Positions 46,542 to 55,001 of a stretch of 64,000 nucleotides of DNA are shown here, one piece after another (position 1 is the first letter of the stretch; the number at the start of each line of letters is the position of its first letter). The notes under the pieces are model-generated. The model searched no databases and was not told the origin of the DNA. It saw only the letters and a list, made by a program, of their open reading frames with translations. The DNA is taken from assembly GCF_042648365.1 (NCBI RefSeq), contig NZ_JBHRXI010000010.1, positions 186,001-250,000 on the forward strand. Direction: 5' to 3'. This stretch comes from Lutimaribacter_A marinistellae. Its GTDB lineage: Bacteria; Pseudomonadota; Alphaproteobacteria; Rhodobacterales; Rhodobacteraceae. The position numbers and the translations under genes are program-made.

Positions 46542-46627
46542 CCCCCTTGTACAAAACGGTCAAAGGGGGGCCGTGCAGGGGTACAAAACGGTCAATTCCG
46601 CCCGCGACCGGGGGTACTTTACAAAAC
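46542..46627 (+). repeat. Direct repeats and hairpin upstream of the trimodular gene
   Basis: GTACAAAACGGTCAA occurs twice (46549-46563 and 46581-46595), 32 bases apart, and the ACAAAAC core recurs a third time at 46621-46627, just before an ATG. The first copy lies in the loop of a hairpin with CCCCCTT (46542-46548) and AAGGGGG (46563-46569) arms. The spacing is close to three helical turns, so these may be operator sites. They could also end transcription of the dehydrogenase gene. Confidence 0.55.
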
Positions 46628-46645
46628 ATGAAGGAAAGCCGCGCG

Positions 46646-49600
46646 ATGACGGATCTCGCTGAACACTGGTCCTCGACCCTGCGCCGCGTCTGGGGCATCG
46701 ACGCAGAGCTGACCCGCCTCGACGGTGAATACGACCTGAACTTCAAGGCCGACGCCGCCAATGGAAACTCTTATGTTTTCAAGGTGATGCGCCCCGGATG
46801 CCCACAGGGCCTGGTCGAAATGCAGGTGGCCGCGCTGGCGCATTTGCGCGACGCCGCCCCCGGCCTGCCTTTTCCCGATGTCATTCCGACGCTCGACGAC
46901 AAGACGCTTCCCGCACTTGCCGACGACACGGGTACAGAGCGTCTTTGCTGGCTGCAAGAGGCGTTGCCCGGTCGCTGCTACGCCAAATCTTTCCCGAAAA
47001 ATCAGAATCTTATCGCCAAGCTCGGCCGCGTCCTTGGCGCGACGGATCGTGCGCTCGAACGATTCGAGCATGCCGACCTCGAACGCGATTTTAAATGGGA
47101 CCTGACCCGCGCAGGGTGGATCGCAGAGCATGTCGCGACCATCCAAGGTTTCGAGAGACAGGCCCTGATCCAGGAAATCATCAGTGATTTCAAAAAGGTG
47201 GAGGCCAAGCTTGCTGCCCTTCCCCGACAGGCGATCCACAACGACGCCAATGACTACAACATCCTCGTCGAAGGTGAGCTTGGCGATCCACGCCGCATCT
47301 CGGGCCTGATCGACCTCGGCGACATGTGCGCCGCGCCCCGCATCTGCGAGCTTGCAATCGCGGGTGCCTACGTCGTTCTAGACCATCCCAAACCCGAGCA
47401 GGCCCTTGCTGCACTGGTCCGTGGATACCATTCCGCGAACAGGCTAAGCACCGAAGAAATAGACCTAATTTGGCCTCTCCTGCGAATGCGCCTTGCAGTT
47501 TCGGTGGTCAACTCGACGCTCATGGCCACCGAAACGCCCGACGATCCATACGTCACGATCAGTCAGGCCCCGGCATGGCGTTTCCTCGAAAACCCGGCCG
47601 TGAACGGCGCCCTCATGTCCCCAAGGCTGCGCGCGGCCTGCTCTCTCCCCGTGACCGACGGCGCGCAACGCGTGCTGGACTGGATCGAAGAGCATCGCGG
47701 CAGCTTTGCCCCGCTGATGGGCGAGCCGCTGGACGACGCGCCCATGGGGTCCCTCTCGGTCGAGAACTCCACCTGGCCACAAAACCCGTTCGACCTGCAA
47801 CTCGACGAGGCCGGCCGCATCGGCGAAGAGTATGGCGAGGGCATCTGGTTGGGCTACTGGAACGAGCCGCGCCTGATCTATGCCGAAAAGGGGTTTCGCA
47901 AGGGGCCGTGGAAGGCAAGCGATCGTCGCACCGTGCATATCGCGGTTGATGTCTTTGCCCCTGCCGGAACGCCGCTCTACGCCCCCCTCAGCGGACGGGT
48001 CGAAGTTGTCGAGAACCGCGACAATCACCTCGACTATGGAGGTGTGGTCATCCTGCACCACGAAACGCCGCAAGGTGATGTTTTCTATACGCTTTACGGC
48101 CATCTCGACCCTGAGGCCTGCGACCGCCTCAAACCCGGTGACCCGGTGGCGCAGGGGGCGGCCTTCTGCAAGCTTGGCGACAAGTACCAGAACGGCGGCT
48201 GGGTCCCGCATGTGCATTTCCAGCTTGCCCTGACCACGGCCGGAATGCAGGCCAACTGGCCCGGCGTCGCCGACCCGGACGAGCTGGAGCTGTGGCATGC
48301 GATCTGTCCCAACCCGGCAGCATTGCTGAACCTGCCCGATAGCAAGACGCGTTACGAACCCGTCGACCGCCGCAAGGTGCTGGAACAGCGCCTGAACCAC
48401 TTCGCCCCCAATCTCAGCCTCACCTATGACGAGCCGGTGATGCTGCTGCGCGGGTGGAAGCACCACCTGTTCGACGAGTGGGGGCGGCCCTATCTCGACG
48501 CCTACAACAACGTGCCACATGTCGGACACGCGCATCCGCGAATTCAGGCCGTCGCAGCCGACCAGCTCAAGCGCATGAACTCGAACACGCGCTACCTTCA
48601 CCCCGCCCAGGTCGCCTTTGCCGAGAAGATCCTGTCGAAATTGCCGGACCATCTCGAGGTCTGCTATTTCGTCAATTCGGGGACCGAGGCAAATGAACTC
48701 GCCCTGCGCCTTGCCCGCGCCCATACCGGTGCCAAGGGAATGGTTACCCCCGATCATGGCTACCATGGCAACACGACCGGTGTGATCGACATCTCGGCCT
48801 ACAAGTTCAATGCACCTGGCGGCGTCGGCCAGTCGGATTGGGTTGAACTGGTCGAGGTCGCAGACGATTACCGCGGCAGCTTTGGCCGCGACGACCCGGA
48901 GAGAGCGCAGAAATTCGCGGATCTCGTGGATCCGGCCATATCTGCGCTCAAGTCCAAGGGCCACGGCGTCGCGGGTTTCATCGCCGAGACCTTCCCCTCG
49001 GTTGGTGGCCAGATCATCCCGCCCAAAGGCTATCTGCCGGCTGTTTACGAGAAAATCCGCGCGGCCGGGGGTATCTGCATCGCCGACGAAGTACAGACCG
49101 GGCTGGGCCGGTTGGGCGACCATTACTTCGGGTTCGAGCATCAGGGCGCCTCGCCCGACATCGTCGTATTGGGCAAGCCCATTGGAAATGGCCATCCCCT
49201 GGGCGTGCTTGTGACCACCCGCGCCATCGCAGAAAGCTTTGCAAAAGGGCCCGAGTTCTTTTCGACCTTCGGTGGTTCGACCCTTTCCTGCCGGATCGGG
49301 AAAGAGGTGCTGGATATAGTCGATGAAGAGGAGTTGCAGGACAACGCCCGCCAGATGGGTGCCCGCCTGATGGCTGGACTACGCGACCTCGAACGCGATT
49401 TCACCTGTTTAGGCGACGTGCGCGGGATGGGTCTTTTCATAGGCGTGGAACTGGTGGCCCCGGACGGATCGGAAAGCACCGAGATCTGCCGGTACGTCAA
49501 GAACCGCATGCGCGATCACCGGATACTGATCGGCAGCGAGGGACCGCACGACAACATCCTCAAGATCCGCCCGCCGCTGACCATCGAAGCCGAGGATGTG

Positions 49601-49711
49601 GACATGATCCTGCATGTTCTGCGCGCGGTGCTGACCGAAGTGGGTGACGCGCCGCCTGCACCCGCGCATGATCACTGTCAGGCGCACGGGGCTGGCTGCG
49701 GCTGCTGCTAG
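46646..49711 (+). CDS. Trimodular protein: APH-type kinase, M23/LytM-like domain and class III PLP phospho-lyase/aminotransferase
   Basis: This 1021-residue protein has three parts. Residues 1-350: aminoglycoside-phosphotransferase fold kinase (catalytic HNDANDYN at 198-205, metal Asp in LIDLGD near 223). Residues 395-535: M23/LytM-like domain with HIAVD (His431, Asp435) and HVH (522-524), so its zinc ligands look intact. Residues 585-1010: fold-type I PLP enzyme with NNVPHVGH and PLP Lys near 844 in LGKPIGNG. No signal peptide is seen. NNV-HVGH is shared with ethanolamine-phosphate and phosphohydroxylysine phospho-lyases, so a kinase then phospho-lyase sequence is the best guess. The start at 46646 follows AAGGA. 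A Cys-rich tail (CQAHGAGCGCC) ends it. Confidence 0.9.
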   Translation: MTDLAEHWSSTLRRVWGIDAELTRLDGEYDLNFKADAANGNSYVFKVMRPGCPQGLVEMQVAALAHLRDAAPGLPFPDVIPTLDDKTLPALADDTGTERLCWLQEALPGRCYAKSFPKNQNLIAKLGRVLGATDRALERFEHADLERDFKWDLTRAGWIAEHVATIQGFERQALIQEIISDFKKVEAKLAALPRQAIHNDANDYNILVEGELGDPRRISGLIDLGDMCAAPRICELAIAGAYVVLDHPKPEQALAALVRGYHSANRLSTEEIDLIWPLLRMRLAVSVVNSTLMATETPDDPYVTISQAPAWRFLENPAVNGALMSPRLRAACSLPVTDGAQRVLDWIEEHRGSFAPLMGEPLDDAPMGSLSVENSTWPQNPFDLQLDEAGRIGEEYGEGIWLGYWNEPRLIYAEKGFRKGPWKASDRRTVHIAVDVFAPAGTPLYAPLSGRVEVVENRDNHLDYGGVVILHHETPQGDVFYTLYGHLDPEACDRLKPGDPVAQGAAFCKLGDKYQNGGWVPHVHFQLALTTAGMQANWPGVADPDELELWHAICPNPAALLNLPDSKTRYEPVDRRKVLEQRLNHFAPNLSLTYDEPVMLLRGWKHHLFDEWGRPYLDAYNNVPHVGHAHPRIQAVAADQLKRMNSNTRYLHPAQVAFAEKILSKLPDHLEVCYFVNSGTEANELALRLARAHTGAKGMVTPDHGYHGNTTGVIDISAYKFNAPGGVGQSDWVELVEVADDYRGSFGRDDPERAQKFADLVDPAISALKSKGHGVAGFIAETFPSVGGQIIPPKGYLPAVYEKIRAAGGICIADEVQTGLGRLGDHYFGFEHQGASPDIVVLGKPIGNGHPLGVLVTTRAIAESFAKGPEFFSTFGGSTLSCRIGKEVLDIVDEEELQDNARQMGARLMAGLRDLERDFTCLGDVRGMGLFIGVELVAPDGSESTEICRYVKNRMRDHRILIGSEGPHDNILKIRPPLTIEAEDVDMILHVLRAVLTEVGDAPPAPAHDHCQAHGAGCGCC

Positions 49712-49726
49712 GCAGCCAGCGCCGGC

Positions 49727-50200
49727 CTAGTGAAGGACGGCGCTGCTCATATCGTGAGTGGCCCTGGGCGCGTTCACGGATGCCGTCATTTTTCGCAACG
49801 CGAGCCCGAGTTGCAGGCTCAACCCGGCCAGTGTCGGCGCCATGTCGGGACGTACCAGCAAGGCCGCCAACATCGTCGCGTCCTCATGCGCACCGTCACT
49901 GGCCGCTCCGACGAGCTGGGCAAACCAGTTCTCATCCGCGCCCAGGCAGCTGCAGTTCAAGCCGTGCCGCATTACCGGTCGGCGGCCATGGCGCGCGCAC
50001 AGCATACAGATCTGGTCGAGCGTGCGCATTGCCCGGCGCCCCTGCCCCTCGCCCAACGCAAGTGCAAAGTCGCGGGCGGCGGCTTCGCGTCCATGATCGC
50101 TTTCGCCCCAGAGACGCAGGTACATGACCGCCCCGGCCTCGACCGGGGACAGGTCGGCAAGGCGCCCGACGGACGCACCACCCCGAGAAGAAGGACTCAT
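49727..50200 (-). CDS. Uncharacterised Cys-containing protein downstream of hemP
   Basis: This 157-residue protein is not recognised as any named family. Its start overlaps the hemP stop by 4 bases (ATGA), so it is co-translated with hemP. A CxxC pair (Cys65, Cys68) and a CxC pair (Cys83, Cys85), with His71 and His79 between, could form a metal or haem site. The chain is mostly helical in character, without signal peptide or membrane helices. The link to hemP suggests a role in iron or haem handling, but this is position only. Confidence 0.72.
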   Translation of the reverse strand: MSPSSRGGASVGRLADLSPVEAGAVMYLRLWGESDHGREAAARDFALALGEGQGRRAMRTLDQICMLCARHGRRPVMRHGLNCSCLGADENWFAQLVGAASDGAHEDATMLAALLVRPDMAPTLAGLSLQLGLALRKMTASVNAPRATHDMSSAVLH

Positions 50201-50364
50201 TTCGTCAGGATCAGCTTGCCGGCGCGCGTGATGCGCAAGGTATACAGCTGGTCGCCGAGTTCGATATGGGCAAGGTTTCCGCCATTTGTCAGGTCTTCGG
50301 CCTTGTGTGCCGGCAGCATCTGAACAGCGTATCCTTGTGTCGGGTTTGGGCTATGGGCAGTCAT
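50197..50364 (-). CDS. hemP: Haemin uptake protein HemP
   Basis: This 55-residue protein ends LRITRAGKLILTK, the strongly conserved C-terminal signature of the HemP family. HemP proteins are small, iron-regulated and needed for haem-uptake gene expression in some proteobacteria. The start at 50364 (MTAHSPNP) is preceded by AGGAG at 8 bases. A longer reading upstream was rejected. The gene overlaps the downstream Cys-containing gene by 4 bases. Confidence 0.9.
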   Translation of the reverse strand: MTAHSPNPTQGYAVQMLPAHKAEDLTNGGNLAHIELGDQLYTLRITRAGKLILTK

Positions 50365-50502
50365 CCTGTCGTCTCCTAATCCATCATCGGACATGCCAAG
50401 GCGTTTTCGGGTGCTCCGGTTCATGTCGTTGCGTGGCATCTGGCTGTGGCTGTGTTCAGGAACTGGCTGGCCCGGTCGGGGATGGCTGACCTCACACCGA
50501 TA

Positions 50503-50530
50503 ATCTGATAAAAATAGTAAGATATGTCAA
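50503..50530 (-). promoter_or_regulatory. Candidate hemP promoter / iron-responsive A+T-rich region
   Basis: On the minus strand TTGACA (50530-50525) is followed by a very A+T-rich stretch, ATATCTTACTATTTTTATCA, leading to AGATTAT near 50503-50510. The spacing to the best -10 (18-19 bases) is slightly long. The block stands out from the GC-rich surroundings, about 140-165 bases upstream of hemP. An iron-responsive operator is likely here but was not matched to a consensus. Confidence 0.38.
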
Positions 50531-50606
50531 GCGTGCATCTTCAGGCCATTCCCGTAGTTGAAATTCACATTTGCGAATGAAAGAATGCCACAAAGGAGGA
50601 CCACGC

Positions 50607-51524
50607 ATGACCCTGACTCGCCGCACGTTCCTGACCACATCCTCGCTGGCCCTTGCGGGGCTTGCCGCTCGACCGGCCTGGGCCGCGACCGAGATGGCGC
50701 TTGGCGAGGCAAAGCTCATCACCTTGAGCGACGGGCATCTCAGCTTGCCGCGCGAGTTCATTTTCGCCCCGATGCCCGAGGAGGAGCTGGGCCCTGTATT
50801 GGCCGATTTCGACCTTGCTGAGGGCGCCTTGACGCCGCCCTGCAATGTCACGCTCCTGCAGCATGGCGACCGGAATGTATTGTTCGATGTGGGGTCGGGT
50901 CAGTTCTTCATGCCGTCGGCCGGGGAACTGCTTGATGCGTTGGATGCCGCGGGACTGACGCCCGAAGACATCACTGACGTAGTGTTCACCCACGGGCACC
51001 CCGACCACCTGTGGGGCGTTCTGGACGATTTCGACGAACCGCTCTTTGCCAACGCCAGTCACATGATGGGTCGGGTCGAGTGGGACTATTGGTGGAATCC
51101 TGAGACGATCGACACCATCGGCGAGGCTCGCGCGTCGATGGCGAGCGGTGCCAAGCGGCGTCTGGAGATCCTGGAAGGCAGCGTGGAGTTCTTTGACGAT
51201 GGCGAGGAAATCCTGCCGGGCGTCGCTGCAGTCGCGACCTATGGACATACGCAGGGGCACATGTCGTTCGAGATTCGTCAGGGGAACAGCGCGGCGATGA
51301 TCGTCGGCGACGCAATCGGAAATCACCATGTGGCCTTTGCCCGGCCCCAATGGCCGTCCGGTTCGGACCACGTCGCCGAACAGGCTGCTGAAACCCGCCT
51401 TGCCCTGCTCGACCGGCTGGCGAACGAACAGATGCCGCTGATCGGCTACCACCTGCCCGACGGCGGACTGGGCAGGGTGGAGCGAGATGGCGACGCCTAT
51501 CGTTATGTTGCGGACCTGGCGTAA
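50607..51524 (+). CDS. Tat-exported metallo-beta-lactamase-fold hydrolase
   Basis: This 305-residue protein has a twin-arginine signal (LTRRTFLTTSSLALAGLA, cleavage near AWA-AT). The MBL motif HGHPDH (H129-x-H131-x-D133-H134) and further His in GHTQGHMSFE and NHHVAF indicate a complete di-zinc site. It would act in the periplasm. The start at 50607 has AAAGGAGGA at the right distance. It is divergent from hemP and converges with the Tm-1-like gene. The substrate (lactone, ester or thioester) cannot be told from sequence. Confidence 0.88.
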   Translation: MTLTRRTFLTTSSLALAGLAARPAWAATEMALGEAKLITLSDGHLSLPREFIFAPMPEEELGPVLADFDLAEGALTPPCNVTLLQHGDRNVLFDVGSGQFFMPSAGELLDALDAAGLTPEDITDVVFTHGHPDHLWGVLDDFDEPLFANASHMMGRVEWDYWWNPETIDTIGEARASMASGAKRRLEILEGSVEFFDDGEEILPGVAAVATYGHTQGHMSFEIRQGNSAAMIVGDAIGNHHVAFARPQWPSGSDHVAEQAAETRLALLDRLANEQMPLIGYHLPDGGLGRVERDGDAYRYVADLA

Positions 51525-51535
51525 CGCCGATCTCG

Positions 51536-52771
51536 TCAGGATTTCTTGACGATTCCCTTTGCGCACCACTCATCAAAGAGCGCCAAGACGGCGTCGCAAA
51601 ATGCGTCGTCGTTGATATGCGCGTCGAGCTTGTGCAGATCGGCAGTCTCGGGGCAACTCGCCTCCATTTCCTCGCAAAATGCGGCGAGTCCCTCGGCATC
51701 GCGAAGATCGGCGCCTTCACGGTCCCACTCATTGCATCCTTGAAGCGGCAGAAAGACGGCGACCGGCGCCTGCGCTTCGGCAAGCTTTTGGGAAACTGCC
51801 CTTGCCACCTGCCGACGCTCTTCGGCTGTCAGCACGGCCGAGGTAAGCAAACGGTTATGTGCGTGCACGGGGCGATCCGCGAAATGGGCAGGCATCGGCT
51901 GCCATCCAACGATATCGACAAGGTCGTAGCAGCCCGGCGCAACCATCTGCGGGATTGCATTTCTGCCGGCATTCGTTAGCCGATCCTCGCCTGCACTCAG
52001 ACCGCCGAACAGGTGGTTCGCCACCTCTTGGGGCGCGAAATCCATTACGGCGGCAAAGGCTCCTTCGGCGGCAAGACATTCGAAGGCTCGACCGCCCATG
52101 CCCGTGGCGTGAAACACCGCGACTTCGAACCCGCGCGCCTCAAGCGCGGGCTTGAGTGTCACCATGTAGCGCAGAACCGTTTTGCCAAAGCTCGTCATGC
52201 CTATCAAAGGCCGGTCGCGTTTCGGCGGCTCAACCGCCCGCGCAGCCCCAAGGACGGCACCGGCTGCCTGGCTCAGGGACGCCTTGCAGATGGAATTGAG
52301 GCCGTAGAGGCCGCCTGCCCACAGGATCATCTGCACATCCGCGGCGATCCGCTCGGGCGGCATCAGGGGCGAGAACGAAACGGTGGAAACGACATATTTT
52401 GGAACGCCCAAAGGCAGCGCACCGCAAACATCCAACGCCAGATCGGTACCCATCGTGCCGCCCAGAACGATGACCCCGTCAATGCGGCCGACACGGTACA
52501 GTTCCAGCGCCTTTGCCGCGGCGCCACGGGCCATGATCTGCATCGCGACGTTCTCATCGCCGCTATCGATCGCTTCCTGGATCGAGCTTTCGCCTGCTTC
52601 CGCAACATCGTGCTTGGATACATCCGTGGGATGCGACGGATCGCCAAGAACGCTGACATCCATCGACAGCACCGCTCCGCCCTGGTTGCGGATCACGTCG
52701 GAGAGATAGCGCAGTTCGTCGTCCTTGGTGTCGTAGGTGCCGACCACGAGGATCGTCTTTGTTTCGGTCAT
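51536..52771 (-). CDS. Tm-1-like ATP-binding protein (UPF0261)
   Basis: This 411-residue protein is of the Tm-1-like family, recognised from VVGTYDTKDDELRYLSDVI and MDVSVLG at the N-terminus and IGMTSFGKTVLRYM and CYDLVDIVGWQPMP later. The family is named for the plant virus-resistance protein Tm-1; bacterial members have ATP-binding folds and no clear reaction. Its start overlaps the kinase gene stop by one base. It is the last gene of the kinase/phospho-lyase operon. Confidence 0.84.
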   Translation of the reverse strand: MTETKTILVVGTYDTKDDELRYLSDVIRNQGGAVLSMDVSVLGDPSHPTDVSKHDVAEAGESSIQEAIDSGDENVAMQIMARGAAAKALELYRVGRIDGVIVLGGTMGTDLALDVCGALPLGVPKYVVSTVSFSPLMPPERIAADVQMILWAGGLYGLNSICKASLSQAAGAVLGAARAVEPPKRDRPLIGMTSFGKTVLRYMVTLKPALEARGFEVAVFHATGMGGRAFECLAAEGAFAAVMDFAPQEVANHLFGGLSAGEDRLTNAGRNAIPQMVAPGCYDLVDIVGWQPMPAHFADRPVHAHNRLLTSAVLTAEERRQVARAVSQKLAEAQAPVAVFLPLQGCNEWDREGADLRDAEGLAAFCEEMEASCPETADLHKLDAHINDDAFCDAVLALFDEWCAKGIVKKS

Positions 52772-53706
52772 CAGGTCCTCCCCTTCAGATATGTCTCGCT
52801 CAGCGCCAAAGCGGTTTGGATCGCCCGATCAGAGCGCGCGGGCCCACCGGGTTCGTCCAGGCGCGTGGCGATCCAGCCCGGATAACTCAATGCCCGCAGA
52901 AGCAGCATCAGGTCGAGATGCTCCGGCTGGACCCTTCGCCTTGCGCTGTATCCCTCCAGCAGACCCGCGCGCATGTCGGCATAGTAATCGCGGTCCAGAA
53001 ACTTCAGCAGGAAGGTCGCCAGTTCGAAATCACGGTAGCCGATGGCTGCGTCGTCGAAATCGATGAAGGCGATTCTGCCCTCATGCTCGATTACATTCTC
53101 GGCCAAGAGGTCGGCATGAATCAGCCCCGCATCGAGATCCATCCGTTCGAGCGCACGCCCGGCGGCCTTTCGTGCGCGCAAGAACATGTCGCGTTGAATT
53201 GACGTCAGATGAGGATGCTCCCAGAACCTGCCCCAGAGCGGGTCGTCGCCAATGAGACCGACGGCCCGCCAATCCGGTCGGACGAATCCCTGCGGCGGTG
53301 TCCAGTCATCTGTGAGGTCATGCATCCGGGCCATTTCCTCGCCCACGGCGCGGCTCAGCGCACGGGGGTTGAGCCCTGCCGCGAGGCGCCCGACCTCGCC
53401 TATGGGTTTTCCGTCGAGCCAGGTCAGAAGGCTCACGCGATGCTCCTCTGACCTGCCAATGAAGCCACCATCCGACCGGGGAACAGGTCGAGGCACGATA
53501 AGACCGGAACGGGCCAGCATGGCCATCCAGTCAAGCTCGGACGCCAATTCCGCATCGCTTCGGTACCCGGGCCGGTGAAATCGCAAAGCATAACTCTTGC
53601 CAGCATGATCGATCCGCCAGACAGCGTTTTCCCGCTGTGCGATCAACCGGGCCTCGGCACCTTCAAGGTCCCAAAGGGCCAGTGCCTGACGGACGGAACG
53701 GTTCAT
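52771..53706 (-). CDS. APH-family small-molecule kinase
   Basis: This 311-residue kinase has the phosphotransferase catalytic motif HADLLAEN (His197, Asp199, Asn204) and the metal Asp in FIDFDDA (near 216). It starts with a nucleotide-binding segment at about 20-45. It resembles hydroxylysine, choline or homoserine kinases more than antibiotic kinases. The stop shares one base with the Tm-1-like start, and the start overlaps the PLP enzyme stop by 4 bases. It probably phosphorylates an amino alcohol for the PLP enzyme. That is inference from the operon. Confidence 0.87.
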   Translation of the reverse strand: MNRSVRQALALWDLEGAEARLIAQRENAVWRIDHAGKSYALRFHRPGYRSDAELASELDWMAMLARSGLIVPRPVPRSDGGFIGRSEEHRVSLLTWLDGKPIGEVGRLAAGLNPRALSRAVGEEMARMHDLTDDWTPPQGFVRPDWRAVGLIGDDPLWGRFWEHPHLTSIQRDMFLRARKAAGRALERMDLDAGLIHADLLAENVIEHEGRIAFIDFDDAAIGYRDFELATFLLKFLDRDYYADMRAGLLEGYSARRRVQPEHLDLMLLLRALSYPGWIATRLDEPGGPARSDRAIQTALALSETYLKGRT

Positions 53707-55001
53707 GGTTCCAACGGAACCCGCGAGAGCACCCGGCCGAGTGTCGTCAGAAGTTGGTCGGCATTCTCGCGGCTGAATGGCATGGGCGGGCGAATCTTGA
53801 GTGCATTGTAGTGGATACCAAGGAAATTGAGCAGCACGCCCTCCTGACGCATTTCGTTGGCCACGCGCTTGGTAAAGGCCGTGGCCGGCGCTTTCGAGTC
53901 GCGGTCCAACACCATCTCGGCGCCGAAGAACAGACCCGATCCACGCACATCGCCGATACACTCGTGGCGCCCCGCAAGGTCGCGCAGCCCATCGCGGGCA
54001 TATTCGCCGACCTCGCGCGCGTTCTCCATAAGCCCTTCCTCCTGCACAACGCGCAAGGTTGCGAGGGCCGCAGCCGCCGAGACCGGGTTGCCCCCGAAAG
54101 TGTTGAAGTAACGAAAGCTGGTTCGAAAAGCCGCCATGATCTCGGGGCTCGTCACCACGCCGCCCACTGGATGCCCGTTGGCCATCGGTTTTCCCAATGT
54201 GACCACGTCGGGCGTGATCACGGCCTTCTGGTGGCCCCAGAAATGCGTTCCGAGCCGCCCGAAACCGGGCTGCACCTCGTCTGCGATGACGATCCCGCCC
54301 GCCTTGCGCACCGCGTCGATCGCCGGGGCGAGCCAGCCTTCTTCGAGGGTGGGAAACCCTTCATTGGCGAAATACGGACATATTATGAGGCAGGAGAGTC
54401 CGTGGCCGCGCGCGGCCAGCGCATCGATCTGCTCTTGCACTGCGTTTGCAAAGGCCTGCGCATGTGCCATGCCGTCGTCACCACCAAGGGGCCGGTAGCT
54501 GTCAGGCGCGGCGACGAAAGCCATGTGGTCCCAGTAGCCACCTGGCGGAGGGTTGGTGCGCGACAGCTGGCTGACCGCCATCGTATTACCGTGATAGGTA
54601 TGGTCTGTGGCGATCACCCCCATTTCGCCAGTCACCGCCTGCGCCATACGCAGCGCGATGTCGTTCGCCTCGGATCCCGTGCAGGTCAGGATCGCGGTGT
54701 CGAGCGGCGCGGCAAAGGTATCGGTCAGTGCTTCGACGTAGTCCAAGATGCCTTCGTGGAGGTAGCGCGTATGTGTATTGAGGGTTGCGGCTTGCGCCGC
54801 GATGGCCTCGACCACGCGAGCATGACAATGGCCCACATGCGGAACGTTGTTGTAGCAATCGAGATACCTGCGTCCCTGCGCGTCCCAAAGCCAGACCCCC
54901 TCGCCTTTCACAAGATGCACCGGCTCTTCGTAAAATGTGCTGACATTGGGGCCGAGCAGTTTCGCCCGCCGCTCCAACAGGGTTTGCGTATCAGAAATCA
55001 T
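53703..55001 (-). CDS. Class III PLP enzyme, phospho-lyase-like
   Basis: This 432-residue fold-type I PLP enzyme carries YLDCYNNVPHVGHCH (about 47-60). The DC-NNV-HVGHCH pattern is close to ethanolamine-phosphate and 5-phosphohydroxylysine phospho-lyases, a subgroup that eliminates phosphate and ammonia and does not transaminate. The PLP Lys is near 266 in TLGKPMANG. The start at 55001 overlaps the aldehyde dehydrogenase stop by 4 bases (ATGA). A longer start at 55013 is possible. It stands between an aldehyde dehydrogenase and a kinase gene. Confidence 0.88.
   Translation of the reverse strand: MISDTQTLLERRAKLLGPNVSTFYEEPVHLVKGEGVWLWDAQGRRYLDCYNNVPHVGHCHARVVEAIAAQAATLNTHTRYLHEGILDYVEALTDTFAAPLDTAILTCTGSEANDIALRMAQAVTGEMGVIATDHTYHGNTMAVSQLSRTNPPPGGYWDHMAFVAAPDSYRPLGGDDGMAHAQAFANAVQEQIDALAARGHGLSCLIICPYFANEGFPTLEEGWLAPAIDAVRKAGGIVIADEVQPGFGRLGTHFWGHQKAVITPDVVTLGKPMANGHPVGGVVTSPEIMAAFRTSFRYFNTFGGNPVSAAAALATLRVVQEEGLMENAREVGEYARDGLRDLAGRHECIGDVRGSGLFFGAEMVLDRDSKAPATAFTKRVANEMRQEGVLLNFLGIHYNALKIRPPMPFSRENADQLLTTLGRVLSRVPLEP

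Noticed and set aside
47465..49195. Minus-strand open frame of 576 codons over the trimodular gene
   Set aside because: It has no ribosome site or motif, and the opposite strand encodes intact domains.
52771..53706. Possible aminoglycoside-resistance kinase
   Set aside because: The operon context with a phospho-lyase, aldehyde dehydrogenase and importer fits a catabolic small-molecule kinase better.
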